From: Lachnospiraceae bacterium
GTDB taxonomy: Bacteria > Bacillota_A > Clostridia > Lachnospirales > Lachnospiraceae
Reading direction: 5' to 3'
Assembly (NCBI GenBank): GCA_017416505.1
Contig: JAFQCI010000093.1
Span: 15,447 to 79,446 of the forward strand
Length of the DNA stretch: 64,000 bases
Both the position numbers and the translations under genes were made by a program. How positions within the stretch are numbered: position 1 is the first letter of the stretch; the number at the start of each line of letters is the position of its first letter. Below, one piece after another: positions 17,400 to 26,720 of the stretch. The notes under the pieces were generated by a model, which was given only the letters and a program-made list of their open reading frames with translations, had not been told where the DNA came from and made no database searches.

Positions 17400-18707
17400 A
17401 TGGAAGTTTATATTTGCTATTTTTTCTTATATTTAATTGAAGCATTGATTCTTTGGCAATATGCAACGAATCTCTTTCACTCTAAGTTCAGCAGATTACG
17501 GGAAGGACTTCTCTTAACCTTCATTTATATCATTTTATTGTTTATTTTTGCGAATCAAAACTTTTTTATAAATGCTATTACTTTTCTTTTTGGTAATTTT
17601 ATTTTTTTCATTATTATGTATCAGATTAAATGGTACTCTGCACTATTTCACGCATTTATAACTACAATAACTATGGGAACAAGTGAGCTTATGGTATTTT
17701 CTGCCATGTCCCATTTTGCACCAGATTTCTTTGCAGAAAGAACATACTTTCGAAATCTAATTATTCTTTCTGTTTTTAGTAAAACTTTATATTTTTTAAC
17801 TCTGTATTTTCTTTCTCATATTTTTCAAGAAAAAAAAGAGCAAAAAACAACCCATGATAAAGCCTCTCGCTTTTTCTCAATTATTCCAGCTATTTCACTT
17901 ATTATGATTTTAACATTAATCAATATATGTGTGAATGTAGAACTAACTATATTCCTTGATTGGATGATTTCCATCAATGCTATTCTTATATTAGCTATCA
18001 ATGTCTTTATTTTTTCACTAAACAATTACACCCAAAGAAAAAACATAGAATTCACAGAAATGCAGTTACTACTCCAAAAAGAATATGATGCATCTCAATA
18101 CTATAAAATGTTATTAGAGCAAAATGAAAATCACAACATTATCATACACGATATTAAAAAACACTTACATTCCATTGCAGCACTAAATCAACGAGGAGAA
18201 TCTGAACAAATTGATGCCTACATCCAACGCATTACCGAATTTTCAGATTTAAAAACTTCGGTTCGTGTTTGTGATAATGACCTTTTAAATGCTATTCTCT
18301 GTCGATATATGAAGCAATGCCGGGAATCAGATATTTCTTTCCGCACAGATATTCGAAGTGGTACTGCCGATTTTATTGACACAGAAGACCTCACAGCATT
18401 ATTTTGTAATCTTTTAGATAATGCTGTAGACTCCGCTATGAAAATGACGAATTCCTTTATTGAACTTCACATGAGTAATAAAAGAAATACGACTCTTACC
18501 TTAATTACCATGACCAATTCCTGTAGAAGAAATCCTTTTTCTCCGAATTCAAAACGATTGGTATCTAATAAAAGCAATCCTTTCCGTCACGGTTTTGGTA
18601 TGAAAAGCATAGAACGAGTAATTGCCAAATATCAAGGCAATATGGAAATTTATTATGATGAGGAAACCCTTACTTTCCACACCATTATCACTTTAAATCA
18701 TCCTTAA
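17400..18707 (+). CDS. agrC: AgrC-type sensor histidine kinase
   Basis: 435 residues from the ATG at 17400, which has GAGGTG six bases upstream; a GTG at 17391 overlapping the agrA stop is an alternative. The first ~215 residues hold six or seven transmembrane helices, the AIP receptor domain. A coiled linker leads to the H-box NIIIHDIKKHLHSI, then the N-box LFCNLLDNAVDSA and the G-box HGFGMKSIERVIAKYQGN. This is the HPK10 class that senses cyclic peptides. It would detect the serine-type AIP made by agrD/agrB and phosphorylate AgrA. Confidence 0.88.
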   Translation: MEVYICYFFLYLIEALILWQYATNLFHSKFSRLREGLLLTFIYIILLFIFANQNFFINAITFLFGNFIFFIIMYQIKWYSALFHAFITTITMGTSELMVFSAMSHFAPDFFAERTYFRNLIILSVFSKTLYFLTLYFLSHIFQEKKEQKTTHDKASRFFSIIPAISLIMILTLINICVNVELTIFLDWMISINAILILAINVFIFSLNNYTQRKNIEFTEMQLLLQKEYDASQYYKMLLEQNENHNIIIHDIKKHLHSIAALNQRGESEQIDAYIQRITEFSDLKTSVRVCDNDLLNAILCRYMKQCRESDISFRTDIRSGTADFIDTEDLTALFCNLLDNAVDSAMKMTNSFIELHMSNKRNTTLTLITMTNSCRRNPFSPNSKRLVSNKSNPFRHGFGMKSIERVIAKYQGNMEIYYDEETLTFHTIITLNHP

Positions 18708-18731
18708 AAAACTGCTTTGCTGTCATTTCCT

Positions 18732-20468
18732 TTATCCCAAGGTAAGATTCAAATATCCATCTTTCTCTTTCCATGCAATTCCCTCAGGGAGCCATATCAT
18801 ACCTCCTGCATTGGCGGAATATGCTTTGCTTACTCCCATGTTTTTCATTATTGGAGGAAGAAGTCTTCTTAATTCTTCCTCCTGCATGGTAGTTTCAACA
18901 ATACAAAGCTTTTCCTTCTCTATACGGTACATAAGAGCCTCTGTTCTTTCACCAGAGGTTAGTTTTACGGTTTCTCCACCACAAAAAGCATTCTCCTCCA
19001 TGGCATACTGAATTCCTTTTTCATCCCATTCCACATAGCCTTCTGATATAAAACATACATCCCGCAGCTGTTTGTATTCTGTTGCTGTTATGCTTTCAAC
19101 GAACCAATTTTCTATGCTAATTTCCGACATTCGCATTATGCTCTCTTTTTTCCAGCGAGAAGAACCTTCATATATCCAACAAGGACTCGGCTCAAATCCT
19201 TTTTCAAACCCAAGTCCCATATAATATTGCTCCAAGGTTTCATCCTCAGGTTGTAAAATTAAAGGTTCCAGATATTTTTCTTTTGCATGCTTTATAATTT
19301 CTGAAGCATATCCCTTGCCTCTATCCTCTACCAGGGTTCCCACTGCATAAACATAACGTGCTACCATCCGTTCTCCATTTATAACCACCTGCACCGGAAG
19401 GAAACTTGCCATAGAAACCAGTTTTTCATCCTGGAATATTACCAGCATATTCTCTGTTTCAAAACGATGATTTAGATACATCTCAACATACTCTTTTGAA
19501 TCACCAAAACACTGCTGCCAAATAGTAACTATCTGCTCTTTATCTGTCTCATTAGCATATATGATAGAACTTTCCACGGCATTATATTTCTTTAATAAAA
19601 CGTCCGGATAATATGACATTTTCGCCTTACGAAGACTTAAGTCCCCCGTATCCTCTTCACGGTTTACATACTCAAAGTCCTGACCCTCGTGTAACACAAA
19701 TTGCTGATTTATCATAGGATATGCACCCTGTAACTCAGGAAATGCTTTTTCAAAATGAACCACCATAGTATTGGAATTTAACGGCTCACCTATGGTAAAT
19801 GCGACAATTTCCCCCTTTTTTCTTAGAACTCCACCAAACAATCCAAGTTCATCATAGTAGGAAAATGCCTTTTCCAATACCTTTAGTTCCTGTTCCATCT
19901 CAAAATTCCATTTTTCTTCCCTTTGTTCCACCCATAACTTCGCCATTTTTCGGCATCCGTCTATATTTTCCTTTTTCAGAGACTCATAACTCCAGTCATC
20001 CTCATCCTTAAACCGGGCAATATGATTTCGTTTTCCATGCAATTTCTTTCCCCTAAGGGTTGTCAGCTTTTCCACAGTATAGATATAATCAAAATCGCCT
20101 CTATCACTGTCAATCTCAAATTTCCCTGGAAACCATTCTATCAATTGCTTACGTTCCTCTTCTAACACCGGATACATCATCAATTTCTGATTTTTTACTG
20201 CACAAAGTTCTAAAAGTAATTCTATTACTTTCTTCTTATCCCCTTTTCCAAAAGGAAAGGAATACTTAAAATGTTCCTGTTCTTTATATCGAATGATTCC
20301 GCACTCAAAAACCTGTCCCACCTCAACTTCATAAACCTCACTCCAAATAAAATTATTGGCGAAGGTATATTCACAGGCAGCCAACTCTTCTTCCTTCAAT
20401 TTTTGCGTCATCCACTCCCTGTCTTCCAAAGTAATGGGATGGAATATCAAGTTATCTTTTTCCAGCAT
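18732..20468 (-). CDS. DUF2156 - GNAT fusion acetyltransferase
   Basis: 578 residues with two enzyme-like halves. Residues 1-~295 match the DUF2156/phosphatidylglycerol lysyltransferase C-terminal fold (a GNAT relative): LRGKKLHGKRNHIARFKDE, VAFTIGEPLNSNTMVVHFEK and QGAYPMINQQFV. Residues ~305-430 are a second GNAT domain with the acetyl-CoA loop VYAVGTLVEDRGKGYASEII and the late YYMGLGFEKGF. A third ~120-residue tail resembles the sterol-carrier-like C-terminal part of Eis-type acetyltransferases. Substrate unknown; no signal or membrane segment, so cytosolic. It converges on agrC and has no operon partner. Confidence 0.75.
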   Translation of the reverse strand: MLEKDNLIFHPITLEDREWMTQKLKEEELAACEYTFANNFIWSEVYEVEVGQVFECGIIRYKEQEHFKYSFPFGKGDKKKVIELLLELCAVKNQKLMMYPVLEEERKQLIEWFPGKFEIDSDRGDFDYIYTVEKLTTLRGKKLHGKRNHIARFKDEDDWSYESLKKENIDGCRKMAKLWVEQREEKWNFEMEQELKVLEKAFSYYDELGLFGGVLRKKGEIVAFTIGEPLNSNTMVVHFEKAFPELQGAYPMINQQFVLHEGQDFEYVNREEDTGDLSLRKAKMSYYPDVLLKKYNAVESSIIYANETDKEQIVTIWQQCFGDSKEYVEMYLNHRFETENMLVIFQDEKLVSMASFLPVQVVINGERMVARYVYAVGTLVEDRGKGYASEIIKHAKEKYLEPLILQPEDETLEQYYMGLGFEKGFEPSPCWIYEGSSRWKKESIMRMSEISIENWFVESITATEYKQLRDVCFISEGYVEWDEKGIQYAMEENAFCGGETVKLTSGERTEALMYRIEKEKLCIVETTMQEEELRRLLPPIMKNMGVSKAYSANAGGMIWLPEGIAWKEKDGYLNLTLG

Positions 20469-20700
20469 ATAACAACCATGCCTTTCTATAATTTACCCCA
20501 TATATATCGTGAATTATTGTGTTTTACATACCTTACTAGTATACACCCAATCTACTTTCTTTCCTAATGTTTTATTCTTCCATTTCTATCTCATTTAAAG
20601 ATTTTTTCATTCTTTTTTGCAGTTTATCACAGTTTTTCGCCGCATATCTAAAATTCCATGAAAATAGAGGTGCATACCACACCCCTTTTTATTAATCATT

Positions 20701-20814
20701 GATAGGTAATCGCAAAACTAATAGAAACTTATGTTGAGTGATACAAAATAAACAAATATTGTTCATTTTGTATCACTTTCCCATAAAATATTTTAGTTTC
20801 GCAATTTCCTATTC
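20701..20814. repeat. Interspersed palindromic repeat, copy B, with inner hairpin
   Basis: Left arm GATAGGTAATCGCAAAACTA (20701-20720) and right arm TAGTTTCGCAATTTCCTATT (20794-20813) match copy A at 7117-7178. Copy B also holds an inner stem AGTGATACAAAAT / ATTTTGTATCACT. The element fills the centre of the otherwise featureless gap 20469-20825. Confidence 0.65.
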
Positions 20815-20825
20815 AACATTGACCA

Positions 20826-22193
20826 TTATTTAAAAAAAATACTTACACAAACGATTTGTTTTTCACTTTTTATTTCATAAGTGAATCTATGTAAATCCAA
20901 AATATTAGCTACAATAGACAACCCAAGACCATGTCCGGATTCCCTGGAACGACTCTTTTCACCGGTAATAAAAGGTTTCCAGATATCCCTTAAATCTTCT
21001 TCCGATATTTCTACCCCCGTATTTCTGATTTCTAAATGTTCTTTGTCCATCTTTACAGAAATCTTATTTCCTTCCGGTGAATATGTAATGGCATTTCTTA
21101 AAAGATTCTCTAATACACGCTCCATTTTTGCCCCATCTGCCTGAATTTCAACCTCTCCCTCTATGGTAACTGCTAATTTTTTCTTTTCAACCAGAATTTC
21201 ATATTGGGCAAGTATTTTTTCTATCATAGAACTTAACTCTAGTGTTTCTATATTTAATTCAGCTACTCCCTGCTCTGTCTTTGCCAAGTCCAAAACCTGT
21301 CCTACCAAATGATCCATATAGGTAACATTAGACTGTATTCCCTCAATATAATGTCCTGACTTTTCCGGACAAATATTTCCTGCCAGATTTTCTGCATATC
21401 CGGAAATCGCCATTAAAGGGGTTTTTAAATCATGTGCCAATGCATTCGAAAAATCTCTTTGTTGTTTTTGCAAGGCAATTTCTTTTTTATAGATGCGGTA
21501 AAAATAAAATGCCAGTATAAATGAAAATGCCAATGAGAAAATAAGGCCCTTCATAACTGTTTCTATAATATAATCCCGCTCATAAGAATTCATAACTTTC
21601 TTTGTTGCCATTAATAATGTATATTGATTATTTCCCAACCTAAAAGAGCATTCACGTCGATAATCCATTCCTGCAAGTCCCTGGTAATATATACAACTTT
21701 TTTCATCTCCATAGTCTCCCCCGAATGAAGTCATCTCAGAGACCATCTTTCCTTCCGGTTGCTTTCCTTCCAAAAGAGCCTGCATATATGTTTCGTCCCA
21801 TTCACCCCACATACCCGCTTCATCTTCAGGTTGCGTTGTTTTCCAGATTACGTTACCATTCTGGTCCCTTAGTATAATGTACAAATCAGTAAAACCACTC
21901 GCTGGAATTTTTTCAATGCATTCAATCAATGCCATTTCTTCTTTCATACTACCATCTTCATTACATTCCACGCTTACAGATTCTTGTCTAGTTGGTAGCC
22001 ATGCTTCTCTGAGCACATTTGTATAATTGCTAAAAGTATCACTTTTGTCATCTCTAATCTCATTTAAATCGCTTATAATGGTTTTTATTACTAAAATCAC
22101 AACCACCAAAAAAATCGATACCCATACATCTCTCCACAATGAAAACAAAGTCTTCTTTTTCTTCTTTTTTATCCTTTTATAGCCTTTTTTCAT
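20826..22193 (-). CDS. Sensor histidine kinase
   Basis: 455 residues. Very basic N-terminus (KKGYKRIKKKKKK), TM1 at about 26-45, a ~145-residue extracytoplasmic sensor, TM2 at about 210-228, then a compact kinase with H-box FSNALAHDLKTPLMAISGY, N-box LENLLRNAITYSPEG and G-box ESGHGLGLSIVANIL. Its ATG immediately follows the TAA of the response regulator gene, so the two are coupled. It lacks a clear HAMP domain. The signal is unknown. The neighbouring genes do not suggest a regulon. Confidence 0.88.
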   Translation of the reverse strand: MKKGYKRIKKKKKKTLFSLWRDVWVSIFLVVVILVIKTIISDLNEIRDDKSDTFSNYTNVLREAWLPTRQESVSVECNEDGSMKEEMALIECIEKIPASGFTDLYIILRDQNGNVIWKTTQPEDEAGMWGEWDETYMQALLEGKQPEGKMVSEMTSFGGDYGDEKSCIYYQGLAGMDYRRECSFRLGNNQYTLLMATKKVMNSYERDYIIETVMKGLIFSLAFSFILAFYFYRIYKKEIALQKQQRDFSNALAHDLKTPLMAISGYAENLAGNICPEKSGHYIEGIQSNVTYMDHLVGQVLDLAKTEQGVAELNIETLELSSMIEKILAQYEILVEKKKLAVTIEGEVEIQADGAKMERVLENLLRNAITYSPEGNKISVKMDKEHLEIRNTGVEISEEDLRDIWKPFITGEKSRSRESGHGLGLSIVANILDLHRFTYEIKSEKQIVCVSIFFK

Positions 22194-22871
22194 TTACTCG
22201 TCCTCCCATCGATACCCCTGGGTTATTACGGTTTTGATTCGTCTTCCTTCCGTACCCAGTGCTTTTCGGAGTTTTTTTATGTGATTATCCACTACCCGGT
22301 CGGTGCCTTCATAGTCGTATCCCCAAATACGGTCCAGCAATGTATTTCTGGATAATACCCTTCCTTTGTTTTCCATTAAAAATCTTAGTAATTCATACTC
22401 TTTTGGTGCCAGTCTGATTTCTTTCTTATCTACAAAAACCTGAAAACAATCCATATGTAATTCTATTTTTCCATTACGAATTACCTTTCTTAAGAGTTCT
22501 CCCTTGGCTCTTCTTAACATTGCCTGAACCTTTACATAAAGTTCCGCCACAGAAAAAGGTTTTATCATATAATCGTCACAACCTATTTTATATCCATATA
22601 GCAGGTCTTCTTCCTGATTTCTTGCTGTAAGAAAAATAATCGGAACCACACTTTTTCTACGAATTTCCTGACACAAAGAAAATCCATCCATTCCTGGCAT
22701 CATGATGTCTAAAAGAACCAAATCAAATTCCATTTTTTGTATGAAATGCAGTCCTTCGAGTCCATCTTTTGCCACCTTCAGCCCTATCTCCTCTCCTCCT
22801 TTCTCCTTAAAATAATCACTGATGATTTCCCTTATCTGGGCATCATCCTCCACCAATAGTATCTGATACAT
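22194..22871 (-). CDS. OmpR-family response regulator
   Basis: 225 residues from the ATG at 22871, which has AAAGGAG eight bases upstream (an ATG three codons earlier is too close to it). Receiver: LLVEDDAQ, phospho-acceptor in LVLLDIMMPGMDGF, Lys in DDYMIKPFS. Winged helix: LAPKEYELLRFLMENKGRVL and DRVVDNHIKKLRKALG, then the wing VITQGYRWE. Forms an operon with the downstream kinase (20826-22193). Confidence 0.9.
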   Translation of the reverse strand: MYQILLVEDDAQIREIISDYFKEKGGEEIGLKVAKDGLEGLHFIQKMEFDLVLLDIMMPGMDGFSLCQEIRRKSVVPIIFLTARNQEEDLLYGYKIGCDDYMIKPFSVAELYVKVQAMLRRAKGELLRKVIRNGKIELHMDCFQVFVDKKEIRLAPKEYELLRFLMENKGRVLSRNTLLDRIWGYDYEGTDRVVDNHIKKLRKALGTEGRRIKTVITQGYRWEDE

Positions 22872-22972
22872 CACATTCACTCCTTTATCCTAAGGTACAA
22901 TATGGATATATCCTTTGTGTATCCCTTCAATATTTTTTATATTCTTTCCCTCCTATGGTTTTGCACCAGCTT

Positions 22973-25444
22973 TTATAACTGCTCTTCCGCATCCTCCACA
23001 GACAAGTATCCATATAACTTTGCCGTATGATTCATAATTTCATAAGCAAGATTCTTCCCTTCCTGAAGTAAATTGGTGACGAATCTTCCATACAATAAAA
23101 ATGTAGTTTCCGAATAAGTCCCTAATTCCCCCCGCAGGTAGGTTTCATAAGAAGTTTGAAATGGTGTATCCTCCGCCGTATGAATCACTCTGGCATTCCC
23201 TGCCATTTTAGGGAACTGCTCTGCAAATGCTTCCATCCACCCTACCTGAATTTTTATGATTTCTTCTTGAATGGAAATCCTTTCCTGATTTAGAACCGGA
23301 AGCTCCTTTTCCAATTCTGCATATTTTTCGGGTGCTGTGCTTTTCATCATTCTGGCATATTTTTCTGTTATGAGATTCCAGCCCTTTTGTTCTGCCTCCA
23401 ATAAATCCCCATAATAACTCTCTAACAATTCTTCTGTCCACGCCAGATACTGACTTTTTCTCATAATGGAAAATGTATTCCAGTCATCCTGACAATCCGC
23501 TCTTCCACCTTCATTTTTCACCTTATCGAATTGTTTCCACTCCAATTCTACAATATTTTTTATCCTATCCATCGTTTCTTTCCCCGTTTCCTTTGCCTTC
23601 TCATTCGCCATCATAAGTTCCCCACAATAATTTTCTAAAAAGGTGTCCTCTCCTGTCACCAATCCCTGCTCCCGCAACTCATTTCGCACCATTTCGGCAA
23701 TGTCTTCAAAATACTCCACATATTTATCCCTTCTATTTATGGTTCCGGAAGAATAAGAATCCTCACTCCAGGCAGCTTTTTGATTTTCAAGCAGGGCAGT
23801 TTTATCTAATCTATCCCCTACCTCTTGTAACTTTCTTAGCTGTCCCATGGCTTTTCGCTTCCATTTATAATATGGTGCATAGGTCTTATTTAACAAAAAT
23901 ACCAAGTCCATGGTACTCTCCATTGCCTTAACAATACATAAATTAGCAGTAACATAATCCTTTCTTGCCATCATTCTAGGATAGTTACTTTGAGCATATT
24001 GTGAAAATTCGTGCAGACTTTGTGCCAGTTTCAGCCGCCATATGTTATCCGGATAATACTCTAAAAGTTTCTTTCTCACTCCAAGAAACAAGCCAAAATC
24101 ATCCCGAAATACCACTCCATTGACTGCCGTTGCAAGATTTTCTTCCAAAAGTCCTGAATATTCTAATTTCCAGGATGTTTCAAAATCGTAAGACGTTCCA
24201 AGAAGACGGTTATAAAAATCACTAATGGTAAATACTCCCCGTCTTTGTGCAAAAAATAAATTTAGACTGCTGCCTTGTTCAAAATGGCAAATCAATTCCT
24301 CATATTCCTTCTGCAAGGCTTCACCGATTTTTTCATGGTCTTCTTTGCAAAGCCACATACAAAAACCTAAGCCATAATCATGGTCCTTGGATATTTCATC
24401 CTCATATCCAAAACAATCAGAGCCTTCTCCCACCAGACCTACTGCGATTCTTTCCTCATATTCCGGAAATTTTTCATGTATCATTTTCGCTCCATAGGTT
24501 TCATAAAACTTTCGGCATCTTTCTAAATTACTTTCCCAATCCATCCTAGTACCACTATCGTGGTTCTTCTTCTGCACTATATTTTGGTTACTTTCTTGAT
24601 TTTTATTTTTTTCCCTCGCCTCTGTTTCCAGATGACTTAGTCGATTTTGCTTTACTACAGCATTCTCATACTTTTCTTTTACTCTGTCATAATTCTCCGT
24701 TTTTCCAACATGTTTTTCTAATTCTTCCATCCCTCGCTTATAATACCATGCAGCATCTTGAAATAAACCCTGACATACTTTGGCATCTCCCATGGCAACG
24801 AGTGCCGCACCATAGTGAAAATCCTTTCCACCATCTGCCTCAAAGACTTCCAATGCCTCTTTCAGATATAAAACAGCATGGTCATAATCCTCTTTGCCTC
24901 CAAGCTGCAGTAAAGTAACTGCCAGATTGGTTCTGGTGGTAGCCTGTTGAATCTTGGCATCCGGATATAAATCTACGATATCAAGTGCCTGCATCAGCTT
25001 TTCCTTTGCACTGGCAAAATCCCCTAGTTCCTGATATAAAAGACTCCAGTTATTATAAAGACTGGCATAGGCAAAATCCCCAGCTCTCAAATTCTTTTTA
25101 TAGGTTTCCTCCACTTCCCTATGAAATTTTAAAGATTCCTCAAACAAACCAAAAGCCCTGTAAGCATTAGCAATATTCAGCAGTGCTGTGGCATATTCCA
25201 GTCTTCCTTCTAACTGCATTTCTTTTAATAACTGCTGTAATACATCACAATCCTTCAAAGCTTTTTCCTTTTGGGTGGTATCCCGGTAGAACCCAATACT
25301 TTCGTTTAATAAGGTAAATAAAGAAGCAAAATCCTGCTCCTCTTTCGCCTCTTTCATTTTCCCTACTAAAAATGCCTCTATTTCTTTTAAATCCTTCTTT
25401 CCAAACATTCCATCATACTCTGCAAGTACCTTTTCTATCTCCAT
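22973..25444 (-). CDS. TPR-repeat protein with DUF4037 nucleotidyltransferase-like domain
   Basis: 823 residues from the ATG at 25444 (GGAGG five bases upstream). Residues ~1-270 are helical TPR-like repeats (LEYATALLNIANAYRAFGLF, LYNNWSLLYQELGDFASAKE, TRTNLAVTLLQLGG). After a K/N-rich linker comes a DUF4037 domain with the nucleotidyltransferase-fold motif VGLVGEGSDCFGYEDEIS followed by KDHDYG, giving the GSD and DxD-like metal-binding residues. The remaining ~400 residues are helical, the typical partner domain of this family. Cytosolic; substrate unknown. It may transfer nucleotides to a small molecule or protein. No operon partner is evident. Confidence 0.75.
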   Translation of the reverse strand: MEIEKVLAEYDGMFGKKDLKEIEAFLVGKMKEAKEEQDFASLFTLLNESIGFYRDTTQKEKALKDCDVLQQLLKEMQLEGRLEYATALLNIANAYRAFGLFEESLKFHREVEETYKKNLRAGDFAYASLYNNWSLLYQELGDFASAKEKLMQALDIVDLYPDAKIQQATTRTNLAVTLLQLGGKEDYDHAVLYLKEALEVFEADGGKDFHYGAALVAMGDAKVCQGLFQDAAWYYKRGMEELEKHVGKTENYDRVKEKYENAVVKQNRLSHLETEAREKNKNQESNQNIVQKKNHDSGTRMDWESNLERCRKFYETYGAKMIHEKFPEYEERIAVGLVGEGSDCFGYEDEISKDHDYGLGFCMWLCKEDHEKIGEALQKEYEELICHFEQGSSLNLFFAQRRGVFTISDFYNRLLGTSYDFETSWKLEYSGLLEENLATAVNGVVFRDDFGLFLGVRKKLLEYYPDNIWRLKLAQSLHEFSQYAQSNYPRMMARKDYVTANLCIVKAMESTMDLVFLLNKTYAPYYKWKRKAMGQLRKLQEVGDRLDKTALLENQKAAWSEDSYSSGTINRRDKYVEYFEDIAEMVRNELREQGLVTGEDTFLENYCGELMMANEKAKETGKETMDRIKNIVELEWKQFDKVKNEGGRADCQDDWNTFSIMRKSQYLAWTEELLESYYGDLLEAEQKGWNLITEKYARMMKSTAPEKYAELEKELPVLNQERISIQEEIIKIQVGWMEAFAEQFPKMAGNARVIHTAEDTPFQTSYETYLRGELGTYSETTFLLYGRFVTNLLQEGKNLAYEIMNHTAKLYGYLSVEDAEEQL

Positions 25445-25552
25445 GTTCGCCTCCATAACCATTAATCTACACCCAATGATTCACAACATATCTTGTAAAC
25501 CGCTACCAGCGTGGCTGAATCATAAAATATGCTTTCCTCTATCCATAAACTT

Positions 25553-26530
25553 CTATGAATCCTCAAATTTCTCTGCAAACTCTATTTTCAATTTTATAAA
25601 CTCTTCTATATGCCGAAGCAGTCCATATAGCTTCGCTCTATCTTCAAACTCTTTTCGTTCCACAGGCAATGGCTGATGTTTCATGCCCTCATCCAACTCT
25701 TCAAATTGCTCCAATAATTCTTTTCCGGTATTGTTTTTATGATATACTTCTGCCATCCTGCTTAAAAACGCTGATATTTTCCCTGCGGTAATGGGTGTCG
25801 TTTCTATAGTCCTTACATTCTTATACATCTCATATAAAACTTCACATTGTTTCTCACGCATGGCAATATATTCTTTATCATACACATCTTTTGAACCAAA
25901 CTGATTATTGAAATTTTCTTCTGCAACATTTTTAGCTCTTCGAATGGAATTACCCAAAATAAGAAAACAATCTCCATTATAATCTGAAATATCCCTGTCT
26001 AAAATCCGCTCCGACATCCTGCTTAAAATCTTCTTTATCTGGGCATCGGTTTCTTCTTTTAATCGTTCCATATCATTTACATTTTTACGCAAATGCAGAT
26101 TGGCAATAATCCCAACTCCTACTCCAATACAAAACAAAATGATTTCATTGCGTAATGTTTCCCCGTTCATAACTCCAAAGGTAAGGAAATGGGAAATCAG
26201 CACAGAATTCATTGCCATAGCACTGTACCAACGGAATATCTGACATACCAAAACAAAAAGCACCAGATATATCATAAATGCTTCCATGCCATACCCAAAC
26301 AAGGTAAAACTTCCATAAGCAATCAAAAGTGCAGTAATAAATGCCACAAAACGCCCAAGAGCAATTTTTATGGTTTCCTTCTTGGTAGGCTGAATGGTAA
26401 GCATTGCCACAACTCCGGCAGATACTGCAAATTCAACCTTCATTGCTACTGCAATAAAAATCGCAATCATAGCCGCTCCGGCAATTTTTATTGTATTTAC
26501 CATAATATCTTTTCTTATACTTTGCTTCAT
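25553..26530 (-). CDS. Aromatic acid exporter (ArAE_1/FUSC-like) family membrane protein
   Basis: 325 residues: an N-terminal membrane half (to about 150) with short packed helices, including TIKIAGAAMIAIFIAVAM, VVAMLTIQPTKKETIK and SHFLTFGVMNGETLRNEI, followed by a soluble alpha-helical C-terminal domain (ArAE_1_C-like) that starts LRKNVNDMERLKEETDAQIK. The family is linked to export of aromatic acids or other small compounds. It is divergent from the chemoreceptor at 26721 with a very short shared upstream region. Specific substrate is not evident. Confidence 0.8.
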   Translation of the reverse strand: MKQSIRKDIMVNTIKIAGAAMIAIFIAVAMKVEFAVSAGVVAMLTIQPTKKETIKIALGRFVAFITALLIAYGSFTLFGYGMEAFMIYLVLFVLVCQIFRWYSAMAMNSVLISHFLTFGVMNGETLRNEIILFCIGVGVGIIANLHLRKNVNDMERLKEETDAQIKKILSRMSERILDRDISDYNGDCFLILGNSIRRAKNVAEENFNNQFGSKDVYDKEYIAMREKQCEVLYEMYKNVRTIETTPITAGKISAFLSRMAEVYHKNNTGKELLEQFEELDEGMKHQPLPVERKEFEDRAKLYGLLRHIEEFIKLKIEFAEKFEDS

Positions 26531-26720
26531 AATTTAAATTCCACCTTAAAATTTACCCTCCATGTTTCATAACAAAAGCCACAGGAATTTCATCTTCTGC
26601 AGCTTACCTGCCCATTTTCTTCACTATAACACTCCGATATTTTTACGTCAATATATTGTTATTAGCAGTATCCCCTTGCCATTTCGTAGTTGGTTACAAT
26701 TCCTTTTTTTTCAAATTGGC

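Noticed and set aside
26562..26720. Upstream extension of the dCache chemoreceptor.
   Set aside because: The extra 53 residues lack an RBS and are unlike chemoreceptor N-termini; the start is placed near the first membrane helix.
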